A DNA stretch of 64,000 nucleotides from Nocardioides conyzicola (GTDB taxonomy: Bacteria; Actinomycetota; Actinomycetes; Propionibacteriales; Nocardioidaceae): NCBI RefSeq assembly GCF_039543825.1, contig NZ_BAABKM010000004.1:248001-312000 (forward strand), given 5' to 3'. The first letter of the stretch is position 1; each line of letters starts with the position of its first letter. The notes beneath the pieces are model-generated. The model saw nothing but the letters and a program-made list of their open reading frames with translations, searched no databases and was not told where the DNA came from. A program made the position numbers and the translations under genes. Positions 1-6,861 of this stretch are shown here, one piece after another.

Positions 1-268
1 TGGGGTTGCCGGGGAACTTCTTGTCGGTCACGTTCGGGTCGTCCTCGAACGCACCGGTGGGCTCCACGGCGTACACCCGCGGAGCGCCCTCGCCCACCGC
101 GAGCTCGGCGGCGAGCCCGGCACCGTCGCGCAGGGCGGTGAAGTAGATGTGGTTCATCACGACCTCGGGCCGGTAGTTGGACCGGAAGCCGGGGGTGAGG
201 AGATCGCCGACCCGCAGGTCGGCCTTCGTCCCGTGGAAGAACGGCCCCTCGTCCAGCACCTGGCTCAT
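1..268 (-). CDS. arr: Rifamycin ADP-ribosyltransferase Arr (3' end outside window)
   Basis: The reverse strand reads MSQVLDEGPFFHGTKADL from an ATG at 268 and stays open to the window edge (89 codons). It matches the Arr family in order: the FHGTKADLRVGDLL NAD-site segment, MNHIYFTAL, AELAVGEG, then EPTGAFEDDPNVTDKKFPGNP. Arr transfers ADP-ribose from NAD+ to the C23 hydroxyl of rifamycins and inactivates them. The family is about 140 aa, so roughly 50 C-terminal residues are missing here only because the window ends. It is separated from the upstream cold-shock gene by a strong palindrome, so it probably has its own promoter. Family assignment is confident; resistance activity is inferred. 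Confidence 0.88.
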   Translation of the reverse strand, partial: MSQVLDEGPFFHGTKADLRVGDLLTPGFRSNYRPEVVMNHIYFTALRDGAGLAAELAVGEGAPRVYAVEPTGAFEDDPNVTDKKFPGNP

Positions 269-299
269 GACGTCAGCCTAGGCAGTGGGCCGGACGCAC

Positions 300-335
300 G
301 AAGGGCCCCGACCGCAGCTGCGGTCGGGGCCCTTC
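300..335. terminator. Perfect 36-bp palindrome, terminator of the cold-shock gene
   Basis: The arms GAAGGGCCCCGACCGCAG and its exact complement meet with no spacer. The element lies 8 bp past the cold-shock stop codon and before arr. It has no U-tract, as is usual for high-GC actinobacteria, and being symmetric it could act in both directions. Confidence 0.75.
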
Positions 336-343
336 GAGGTGAG

Positions 344-547
344 TCAGGAGACGCGGACGTTCTCAGCCTGGGGACCCTTGGGGCCCTGGGCGAGGTCGAA
401 CTCGACCTTCTGGTTCTCATCGAGGGACTTGTAGCCACCCGACTGGATCGCGGAGAAGTGGACGAACACGTCCTCGCCGCCGCCATCCTGCGCGATGAAG
501 CCGAAACCCTTTTCGGCGTTGAACCACTTGACGGTTCCAGAAGCCAT
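344..547 (-). CDS. cspA: CspA-type cold-shock protein
   Basis: 67 aa, a complete single cold-shock domain. The start reads [17 protein letters not shown] with RNP1 KGFGFI and RNP2 DVFVHFSAI, both single-stranded nucleic-acid binding motifs, and the end is GPQAENVRV. Length and motifs are those of actinobacterial CspA, an RNA chaperone acting in the cytoplasm. An AAGGGAAAA stretch precedes the ATG at 547. About 240 bases separate it from the divergent acetyltransferase, leaving room for the long 5' leader typical of csp mRNAs; I see no other gene in that gap. A perfect palindrome follows the stop codon. Confidence 0.95.
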   Translation of the reverse strand: MASGTVKWFNAEKGFGFIAQDGGGEDVFVHFSAIQSGGYKSLDENQKVEFDLAQGPKGPQAENVRVS

Positions 548-784
548 GATCTTTTCCCTTGTTTCGTGTCAAGGGCGGTGTGCCCTGGACCTGCTGAAGA
601 CACCTGTGCTGATGTCCAGCGAACCGAAAACCAGGAGTACGAGATACAAGCCGCACATCGTGTGCGGCCAGGACGACCATGTGCAGCCGTCCCTTCAACA
701 ACACCCACCCTAGGGCATCGGGAGGAAGATCGGGGCTTCGGCGTCCGTCGGCGCGGCCTCGGCTCGCTGGACGGGCCTGGAAAC

Positions 785-1339
785 ATGGCGCGCATGGCCT
801 TGCCCACCCCCACGCTCCACACCGCTCGCCTGCGGCTGCGGCCCTTCACCGACGCGGACGCGGACGCCCTCTTCGCCCTCCACAGCGACGCCCACGTGCT
901 GCGCTACTGGGACTCCCCGCCCTGGACCGAGCCCGCCCGCGCCGAGCGCTTCCTCGCGACCTGCCGGACGCTGGCCGAGGAAGGGAGCGGCGCGCGGCTG
1001 GCCATGGACCGGGTCTCCGACGGCGCCTTTGTCGGGTGGTGCTCGCTGAGCCGGTGGAACCCCGACCACCGCAGCGCGGCGATCGGCTACTGCCTCGGCG
1101 AGGCGGCGTGGGGCCAGGGCTACGCCACGGAGGCGGCGTACGCCGTGCTGCGGTGGGCGTTCGACACGTTGGACCTCAACCGGGTGCAGGCCGAGACGGA
1201 CACGCGCAACACGGCGTCCGCCCGGGTGCTGGAGAAGCTCGGCTTCGTGCGTGAGGGGACGCTGCGCGAGGACTGCGTCGTCAACGGCGACGTGTCGGAC
1301 TCGTGGGTCTACGGCCTGCTCAGGCGGGAGTGGCGCTGA
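785..1339 (+). CDS. GNAT-family N-acetyltransferase (RimJ/RimL-like)
   Basis: 184 aa from the ATG at 785; an ATG at 794 is equally possible. The fold order is clear: TPTLHTARLRLRPFTDADADALFALHSD at the N-terminus, SAAIGYCLGEAAWGQGYATEA as the acetyl-CoA loop, then DTRNTASARVLEKLGFVREGTLRE. This is the Acetyltransf_3 group that acetylates N-terminal or small-molecule amines. The substrate cannot be read from sequence. The last 31 bases overlap the 3' end of the convergent membrane methyltransferase gene. Confidence 0.88.
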   Translation: MARMALPTPTLHTARLRLRPFTDADADALFALHSDAHVLRYWDSPPWTEPARAERFLATCRTLAEEGSGARLAMDRVSDGAFVGWCSLSRWNPDHRSAAIGYCLGEAAWGQGYATEAAYAVLRWAFDTLDLNRVQAETDTRNTASARVLEKLGFVREGTLREDCVVNGDVSDSWVYGLLRREWR

Positions 1340-2070
1340 GGACGGGGCCGGAGCCTCGGCAGCACGGCCGGGACGCGCGCCGCGTAGGCGTCGTACGCCG
1401 GGCCGAACGTGCGCCGCAGGTCGCGCTCCTCGAACCTGACCCCGACGGCGACGTACGCCGTCGCCGCGGCCGCGAAGAGCAGGTGCGACGCCCCCAGGTG
1501 CGGCGTCGCCCAGAAGGCGAGGAGCAGGCCGGTCATCAGCGGATGGCGCACCACGGCGTACATGCCGGTGACCTCGAGCTCGGTGGTCGCCGCGGCCGGC
1601 CGGGGTGGCAGCCACCCGGCCTGGCGGAGGCCGGTCAGCTCGAAGTGGTCGACGGCGTACGTCGCCGCGACGGCGAGCAGCCAGCCGGCCCCGAAGAGCG
1701 TCCACAGGACGACCGCGGCCGGGCCGTCGACGTGCCACACCTGGCCACCGAAGGGCTGCCACAGCACGAGCAGCAGCGCGAGGCAGACGTCGGTGGCGAG
1801 GACGTACGTCGTCCGCTCGAGCTCGACGGGGATGCGCCGGCGCAGGCGTGCCTTGACCGAGGGCCGCGCCATCACCGAGTGCTGCAGGGCGAAGAGCAGC
1901 ACGAGCGCCAGGTCGGTCGTCACGGCGAGCCAGGTGCTGGTGCGGGCCGGCCCGTCCACCGTGCGCGGCACGACGACGTCGGCGAGGAACGCCACCATCC
2001 AGAGCATGACGGCGTTGAACCCCAGCCAGGCGAGGGCGGACAGGGTCAGGGCGGAGGGACTTCGCTTCAT
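1309..2070 (-). CDS. Membrane methyltransferase, MddA/NnrU-like
   Basis: 253 aa from the ATG at 2070. Several hydrophobic helices are visible, with conserved blocks LFALQHSVMARPSVKA, ERTTYVLATD, LWQPFGGQVW, VDHFELTGLRQ, VRHPLMTGLLLAFWATP and GVRFEERDLRRTFG. These blocks follow those of methanethiol S-methyltransferase MddA, which makes dimethyl sulfide with SAM, within the wider isoprenylcysteine methyltransferase/NnrU superfamily. The RHP and EERDL motifs form the SAM pocket in that superfamily. Family is confident; methanethiol as substrate is inferred from similarity alone. It stands as a single gene, 44 bp after the LuxR-type regulator gene. Confidence 0.75.
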   Translation of the reverse strand: MKRSPSALTLSALAWLGFNAVMLWMVAFLADVVVPRTVDGPARTSTWLAVTTDLALVLLFALQHSVMARPSVKARLRRRIPVELERTTYVLATDVCLALLLVLWQPFGGQVWHVDGPAAVVLWTLFGAGWLLAVAATYAVDHFELTGLRQAGWLPPRPAAATTELEVTGMYAVVRHPLMTGLLLAFWATPHLGASHLLFAAAATAYVAVGVRFEERDLRRTFGPAYDAYAARVPAVLPRLRPRPQRHSRLSRP

Positions 2071-2114
2071 GTCCCGATGCTCCGACGGCCGACCGGGTGG
2101 GCGCAGCCGTGGAA

Positions 2115-3149
2115 CTACCGCACGTGGGGCCCGCGCGCGACGTACCAGGCGGCGACCTGCGCACGCGAGCGGAACCCGAGGCGCAGCCGGATGCGCTCGA
2201 CGTGCGACTCGGCCGACCGCTCGGTGATGTGCAGCCGCTCGGCGAGCTCGCGGTTGGTGAGGCCCTCGGCCACCAGGGCCGCGACCTCCTCCTGACGCGG
2301 GGTGAGCCCGGTCGGCACCGACCGCCGCAGCCTCGGCAGGCCGAGGAAGCGGCGCACCTCGTGGACGACCGCCTCGGAGTCGCCGAACGCCGGCAGGTGC
2401 GAGCGGCCCTCGAGCTCCACCAGCCGGGCGTCGCGGATCGCGTCGGCGAGCAACCGGCTCTGCGCGGCCGGCGCCGCGCGGTCGTCGCGGCGGTGCAGCA
2501 CCAGCGTCGGCGCCTCGACCGTGGGCAGTGCGGCCGACACGTCCAGGTCGTAGGCGAGCCGGAGGAGGGCGACTGCCGTCTCGGCCGACGAGGCTGCCCG
2601 CTGGTACGCCGCCTGCGCGCGCCGGGTCCCGGCATCCGCGTCCGGGGCGAAGAGGTCGGTGAGCAGGTCGGAGCCCAGGCCCCAGTGGGTCGCGAGCAGC
2701 CCGAGGATGTGGTGCCTGCTGTCGTCGTCGCCGATGGCGCTGCCGGTCGCCCACCCGCCGTACAGGACCAGCCTGGTGACCGTCGCCGGCCGCTCCGCCG
2801 CCCACTGCGCCGCCACCGCCGCGCCCAGCGACCAGCCGAAGAGGTCGAACTCCCCCGCGCCGACCGCCTCGGTCACCGCCCGGATCGTGGCCAGCTCCAG
2901 CGCCATGGTCCGCGGCCCGTCGTACGGGTCCGAGAGCCCGCACCCGGGGCGGTCGTAGCGCACCAGCGTCCGGCCCGAGGACAGCGCCTCGTAGAACATC
3001 CGCTTGGCCGGGATCGACCAGCTCAGCTCGAGGTGGCTCAGCCAGCCCGGCACCACGACGAGCGGCGGACCCGACCCGGTCAGCGCGTACGCGACGCCCT
3101 CACCGCTCTCCAGGTGCGCCAACCCCGATCGCACCACGTGCCTGGCCAT
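2115..3149 (-). CDS. Alpha/beta-hydrolase fused to a LuxR-type DNA-binding domain
   Basis: 344 aa from the ATG at 3149. Residues about 1-270 are an alpha/beta hydrolase: the nucleophile elbow is GWSLG, the acid lies in HRRDD and the histidine in GRSHLPAFGD. The last about 65 residues are a LuxR/GerE helix-turn-helix, starting LTPRQEEVAALVAEGLTNR and containing ERLHITERSAESHVERI. This architecture is a known class of actinobacterial regulator in which the hydrolase domain is thought to sense or process a ligand. It lies 5 bp downstream of a hypothetical gene on the same strand, so the two may be co-transcribed. Target genes are unknown. Confidence 0.85.
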   Translation of the reverse strand: MARHVVRSGLAHLESGEGVAYALTGSGPPLVVVPGWLSHLELSWSIPAKRMFYEALSSGRTLVRYDRPGCGLSDPYDGPRTMALELATIRAVTEAVGAGEFDLFGWSLGAAVAAQWAAERPATVTRLVLYGGWATGSAIGDDDSRHHILGLLATHWGLGSDLLTDLFAPDADAGTRRAQAAYQRAASSAETAVALLRLAYDLDVSAALPTVEAPTLVLHRRDDRAAPAAQSRLLADAIRDARLVELEGRSHLPAFGDSEAVVHEVRRFLGLPRLRRSVPTGLTPRQEEVAALVAEGLTNRELAERLHITERSAESHVERIRLRLGFRSRAQVAAWYVARGPHVR

Positions 3150-3154
3150 CGCGG

Positions 3155-3592
3155 CTAGCCGGAGATCCAGACCCGCGGCTCCCCCGGCTGGACACTCATG
3201 TCCCGGAAGGTGGGGACCCTCTTGTACGTCGCGGGCTTGTAGGGCACCAGCACGACCAGCGCGATGCCGTCCCGGTGCTCGAGCTCGACCTGGACCGCGT
3301 CGGACCCGTTGACCAGGACGTCGGAGACGAACGCCGCGGCCCGGTTCTCGCCCGCGGTGGCGCGTGCTCCGTCGTACACGCCGGCCAGCACCCGGTCCGG
3401 CTGCGGGTGCTGCCCCAGCCCCGCGTCCGACGCGGTGAGCGACGCCTGCCCCTGGGTCGAGACCGAGGCGCCGAAGGGGTAGAACTGACCGTTCTTCCCG
3501 AGCAGCTCCTGGGCCAGCGGCAGCACGAGGTTGAGGAGGCCGTCCAGGTCCTCCTGTGCCGAAGCAGATGCGGTGTCGCGCCACGTGGTCAT
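3155..3592 (-). CDS. Hypothetical protein
   Basis: 145 aa from the ATG at 3592 (MTTWRDTASASAQEDLDG). I do not recognise a named family. It has an amphipathic N-terminal helix with LLNLVLPLAQELLG, a middle with FYPFGASVS, and a C-terminal half rich in beta-strand pattern (VQVELEHRDGIALVVLVPYK) that ends VQPGEPRVWISG. No signal peptide or membrane helix is evident. It is 5 bp upstream of the hydrolase-LuxR gene, consistent with co-expression. Confidence 0.7.
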   Translation of the reverse strand: MTTWRDTASASAQEDLDGLLNLVLPLAQELLGKNGQFYPFGASVSTQGQASLTASDAGLGQHPQPDRVLAGVYDGARATAGENRAAAFVSDVLVNGSDAVQVELEHRDGIALVVLVPYKPATYKRVPTFRDMSVQPGEPRVWISG

Positions 3593-3743
3593 GACTGGGG
3601 ATCCTGGCACAGTGGGTGGCGAGGCGGTCGGGCAGAACGACCGGACCCGCTCCACAAATTCGACACCCGCCCGCCCATGGATAGGCTCGACAGTCGTCCG
3701 GTCGCCGATCGGACAGCTTATGGATGCCGAACTAGGAGCACTC

Positions 3744-4022
3744 TTGAACAAGGCAGAACTCGTCCAGTCCGTCGTCGAGGCCGCTGGCCTCCCCAAGGCT
3801 GATGCAGAGCGCGCCGTCGAGGCCGTCGTCGCCGCCGTCACGACCGCCGTCGCCGGTGGCGACAAGGTCGTCATCCCCGGCCTCGGCACCTTCGAGCCCC
3901 GCGACCGGGCCGCTCGCGAGGGCCGCAACCCGCAGTCCGGCGAGACCATCCAGATCGCCGCGACGACCGTCCCCGGCTTCAAGCCGGCGACGGCCTTCAA
4001 GAACGCCGTTGCGGGCAAGTAA
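3744..4022 (+). CDS. hup: HU-family DNA-binding protein
   Basis: 92 aa from a TTG at 3744, chosen because AGGAG sits just upstream and the protein then begins with the canonical NKAELVQSVVEAAGL. It carries the HU signature: the GLGTFEPRDRAAREGRNPQSGE arm region and the C-terminal PGFKPATAFKNAV. It lacks the long Lys/Ala-rich tail found in many actinobacterial HupB proteins, so it is the short, classic bacterial form. It binds and bends DNA non-specifically as part of the nucleoid. The neighbouring genes are on the opposite strand. Confidence 0.93.
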   Translation: MNKAELVQSVVEAAGLPKADAERAVEAVVAAVTTAVAGGDKVVIPGLGTFEPRDRAAREGRNPQSGETIQIAATTVPGFKPATAFKNAVAGK

Positions 4023-4025
4023 CCA

Positions 4026-4580
4026 CTAGCCGGCGCTGTCGGCGATGTCCCAGGTCCGGGCCGGGTCGAGGAGCTGGTCGTCCGCGGCCCGGATCAGGAC
4101 CCGCGTCAGGCGGCCGGTGAAGCGAGCGGGGCCGGGGTAGCCGCCGACGGGGAGACCCCGGTCGCAGCCGACGTCGACGCCGGTGTAGCCGGTCCGGCCG
4201 CGGGCCAGGCTCTGGATCCGGCCGGTGCCGACCTCGAGGTCCTCGACCAGGAGCGTGACGGTCCCCCCAGGACCCTCACGCCGGACGAGGACCTCGAGGC
4301 GGACCGGCCGGCCGACGGGGATGCGAGCGGTCGAGACGGTCGAGCTGAGGCCACCACCGTGCACGTAGTGGTGGACCAGGTAGCCATCGGCGACCCGGAC
4401 GGAGTACCCGGACGTGCGGTCCCCGTGCGCGATGACCACGCCCCCGTCGCCTGCGGTGGGCAGGAGCACCTCCGTGGAGATCGAGTGGGTCCGGGCACGT
4501 ACGTCGGGCGCCGCGGCGTCGGGCAGCCGACCGGGACCCGGGTAGAGGGTCCAGCTCTCGGTCCACTCGGGGGTCGTCAT
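4026..4580 (-). CDS. Stand-alone C-terminal beta domain of an arylsulfatase
   Basis: 184 aa. The start ATG at 4580 overlaps the sulfatase stop codon in an ATGA, so translation is coupled. The protein is beta-rich (TEVLLPTAGDGGVVIAHG, YLVHHYVHGGG, PVRLEVLVRREGPGGTVTLL). It looks like the carbohydrate-binding-like sandwich that some large actinobacterial arylsulfatases carry as their own C-terminus. Here it is a separate cistron, probably an associated subunit. No catalytic motif is visible. The alternative is an ancestral fusion broken by a frameshift, but the clean overlap argues for a working two-gene arrangement. Confidence 0.7.
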   Translation of the reverse strand: MTTPEWTESWTLYPGPGRLPDAAAPDVRARTHSISTEVLLPTAGDGGVVIAHGDRTSGYSVRVADGYLVHHYVHGGGLSSTVSTARIPVGRPVRLEVLVRREGPGGTVTLLVEDLEVGTGRIQSLARGRTGYTGVDVGCDRGLPVGGYPGPARFTGRLTRVLIRAADDQLLDPARTWDIADSAG

Positions 4581-6349
4581 CGCGGGCCTTGGTCGTACCT
4601 GCCCGTGATGATCGGGCCGTTCATGCCGCCGATGATCGCGCCGAGGGGCAGCGCGTCGTTGCGCTCGGCCTCCTGCCACCACAGCTCCACCATCGCGGCG
4701 AGCCGCTCGGGCTCCTCGGCGGCCAGGTCGTGGACCTCGTTCCAGTCCGAGTCGAGGTGGTAGAGCTCCCACACGTCGCTGTCGAAGTCGGTCACGGCCT
4801 CGGCCTGACCGGTCAGCACCAGCACCGGGCTGAGCATGGGCTCGTGGTGGGCGACCGCCTTCCAGCCGTCCTGCCACAGCGCCCGCTGGCCGTTCATCTC
4901 GAAGTACTGGACCGTGCGACGCGTCGGTGCGCCCGCGTCGCCGAAGGTGTAGCGCAGGCTCTCCCCGTCCAGCGGCTGCTGCTCGACGCCCTTGACCTGC
5001 CCGGGGGCGACCATGCCGGTGACCTCCAGGGCCGTCGGCGTCAGGTCGATGGCGTGGTGGAACTGGGTGCGGATCCCACCGGGGTCGGCCACCTCCCCCG
5101 GCCACCGCACGATCAGCGGGGACCGGACGCCGCCGCCGTGGGTGTCCTGCTTCCACAGCTTCAGCGGGGTGTTGCCCGCCATCGCCCAGCCGATCGAGTA
5201 GGTGTTCACCCACTGCTCGGTGCCGATCTCGTCGAGGTGCTCGTGGATCTCCGCCAGCTCCTGCTCGGGCGCGTCGTAGCCGGTGAAGAACTTCACCGCG
5301 TTCATCGACCCGACCTCGCCGCCCTCCTGGCTGGCGCCGTTGTCGCTGAGCAGCACGAAGAGGGTGTTGTCGAGCTCGCCCATCTCCTCGAGTGCCGCCA
5401 CCAGCCGACCCAGGTGCTCGTCGGTGTGCTCGACCATCCCGGCGTACGCCGCCTGCAGGCGGGTCATGGCCGCCTGGTCCGCAGGGTCGTAGTCGGACCA
5501 CGGCCGCACGCCCGCGTTGCGCGCGGGCAACGGGGTGCCCGCGTCGACGAGCCCGAGCTCCTGCTGCCGCGCCAGGCGGTCCTCGCGGGTGGCGTCCCAG
5601 CCCTTCTCGAAGACAAGGACGTACTTGTCGACGTACTCCTTCGGCACGTGGTGCGGGAAGTGGGGCGCGCAGAAGGCCACGTAGAGGAAGAACGGCTTCT
5701 CCGCGTCGCCGTTGCGGTGGTCGTGCACGTAGCCGATCGCCCGGTCCACGATGTCGGAGGTGAAGTGGTAGTCGGCGTCGTCGGGCATCTCGGTCCAGTG
5801 GTTGTCCTCGATCAGGTCCGGCCGCCACTGGTTGGTCATCCCGTCGGGGGTGCCGTAGAACCGGTCGAACCCGCGCTGCAGCGGCCATTGGTCGAACGGC
5901 CCGGCGCCGGTGAACTGGTTCATCGGGGTCAGATGCCACTTGCCGACGCCGAGCGTGGTGTAGCCCTGCGACTGCGCCATCTCCCCCAGCGTCGCCGTGG
6001 AGTGGTGCAGCTCCCCGCGGTAGCCGGGGTAGCCCATCGCGAAGTTGGGGAGCAGCCCCATGCCGGCACGGTGGTGGTTGCGTCCCGTGAGCAGGCAGGC
6101 GCGGGTCGGCGAGCACAGCGGCGTCACGTGGAAGTTGGTGTAGCGCAGACCCTCGGCGGCGAGCCGGTCGGCGGTCGGGGTGGCGATCTCCGAGCCGAAG
6201 CAGCCCAGGTCGGAGAAGCCAAGGTCGTCGTACAGGACGTAGACCACGTTGGGTGCTCCCGGGCGGGCGCGACGCGGCTCGGGGAACGCAGGGGCGGAGT
6301 CGGCGAAGGTGCGGCCGATCCGGGCCTGCTCGGAGTCGCTCGGGGGCAT
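4577..6349 (-). CDS. Type I (formylglycine) sulfatase
   Basis: 590 aa from the ATG at 6349; an upstream in-frame ATG at 6409 would lie inside the promoter and is rejected. The N-terminal metal site is APNVVYVLYDDLGFSDLGCFG. The CSPTR maturation motif (Cys about 79) is followed by LLTGRNHHRAGMG, and further active-site segments are GVGKWHLTP, LYVAFCAPHFPHHVP and LLSDNGASQEGG. It hydrolyses sulfate esters after conversion of the Cys to formylglycine. No maturation enzyme gene lies in the window. No signal peptide is obvious, so it may act in the cytoplasm. It is translationally coupled to the downstream 184-aa domain. Confidence 0.93.
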   Translation of the reverse strand: MPPSDSEQARIGRTFADSAPAFPEPRRARPGAPNVVYVLYDDLGFSDLGCFGSEIATPTADRLAAEGLRYTNFHVTPLCSPTRACLLTGRNHHRAGMGLLPNFAMGYPGYRGELHHSTATLGEMAQSQGYTTLGVGKWHLTPMNQFTGAGPFDQWPLQRGFDRFYGTPDGMTNQWRPDLIEDNHWTEMPDDADYHFTSDIVDRAIGYVHDHRNGDAEKPFFLYVAFCAPHFPHHVPKEYVDKYVLVFEKGWDATREDRLARQQELGLVDAGTPLPARNAGVRPWSDYDPADQAAMTRLQAAYAGMVEHTDEHLGRLVAALEEMGELDNTLFVLLSDNGASQEGGEVGSMNAVKFFTGYDAPEQELAEIHEHLDEIGTEQWVNTYSIGWAMAGNTPLKLWKQDTHGGGVRSPLIVRWPGEVADPGGIRTQFHHAIDLTPTALEVTGMVAPGQVKGVEQQPLDGESLRYTFGDAGAPTRRTVQYFEMNGQRALWQDGWKAVAHHEPMLSPVLVLTGQAEAVTDFDSDVWELYHLDSDWNEVHDLAAEEPERLAAMVELWWQEAERNDALPLGAIIGGMNGPIITGRYDQGPR

Positions 6350-6355
6350 GCCACG

Positions 6356-6384
6356 ACCGTAGGAAGTGTCAGCGAGGGTGTCAA
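6356..6384 (-). promoter_or_regulatory. Predicted promoter of the sulfatase unit, likely leaderless
   Basis: On the minus strand TTGACA (6384-6379) is followed after 17 bp by TACGGT (6361-6356). The ATG at 6349 begins only 6-7 bp past the -10, so the transcript probably starts at or next to the start codon. This spacing also supports 6349 as the true start. Confidence 0.6.
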
Positions 6385-6390
6385 TAACTA

Positions 6391-6409
6391 TTGGCATAGG
6401 TTGTGCCAA
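6391..6409. promoter_or_regulatory. Operator-like inverted repeat between divergent sulfatase units
   Basis: TTGGCA-N7-TGCCAA, perfect arms, lies in the 77-bp gap between the two divergent start codons. It covers the -35 and spacer of the plus-strand promoter and sits just upstream of the minus-strand -35. It could therefore switch both units at once. No regulator gene is adjacent. Confidence 0.55.
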
Positions 6410-6419
6410 ATGATAGAAC
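6391..6419 (+). promoter_or_regulatory. Predicted promoter of the SRPBCC-sulfatase-dehalogenase unit
   Basis: TTGGCA (6391-6396), a 17-bp spacer, then TAGAAC (6414-6419). The ATG at 6427 is 7 bp downstream of the -10, so a leaderless mRNA is expected. No ribosome binding site is visible in front of this ATG. Confidence 0.5.
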
Positions 6420-6426
6420 TCGAAGC

Positions 6427-6861
6427 ATGACGAGCACGGCGTCCAACGTCGAGGTCGCGGCGCCGGTCGAGGTGGTCTGGGACCTCCTCGCCGACTTCGC
6501 CGCGATCAGCAGCTGGGCCGGCCCCGTCTCCCAGAGCAGCCTCCTGACGGAGACCGCCCCCGGTCCGGGGGCCGTACGCCGCGTGCAGGTTGGTCGGACC
6601 GCGCTCCGCGAGACCGTCGTGCGCTGGGAGCCGGCCCGGGCGCTGGCCTACGACATCACCGGGCTGCCGGCCGTGGTGACCGCCGCGCGCAATACGTGGA
6701 CGCTCGAGCCCGGCGGCCCGGGCACGCTGGTCACCCTGTCCTGCGACCTCGAGACACGTGGCGGTCCGCTGGTCGCGCGGATCGTGGCCCGCCAGGTCGG
6801 CAAGGCCAACGCACAGCTGGTCCAGAGCCTCGTGGCACACCTGAGGAGCACCCACCCATGA
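6427..6861 (+). CDS. SRPBCC (START/Bet v1-like) family protein
   Basis: 144 aa from the ATG at 6427. It begins with the typical VEVAAPVEVVWDLLADFAAISSW, has the middle strand block GAVRRVQVGRTALRETVVRWE and ends in a long helix AQLVQSLVAHLRSTHP. SRPBCC proteins form a deep hydrophobic ligand pocket and bind or convert lipophilic or aromatic small molecules. It is first in a tight operon: its TGA overlaps the ATG of the sulfatase/DJ-1 gene (ATGA). The company of a sulfatase and a dehalogenase suggests a catabolic or detoxifying role for a small sulfated or halogenated compound; this is inference. Confidence 0.82.
   Translation: MTSTASNVEVAAPVEVVWDLLADFAAISSWAGPVSQSSLLTETAPGPGAVRRVQVGRTALRETVVRWEPARALAYDITGLPAVVTAARNTWTLEPGGPGTLVTLSCDLETRGGPLVARIVARQVGKANAQLVQSLVAHLRSTHP

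Noticed and set aside
149..784. Upstream part of the frame that contains the GNAT gene
   Set aside because: It runs antisense through arr and cspA and has no family similarity; the acetyltransferase starts at 785.
6350..6409. Longer sulfatase start at 6409
   Set aside because: It would place the extra 20 residues across the predicted promoter and palindrome, and the extra residues do not match sulfatase N-termini.
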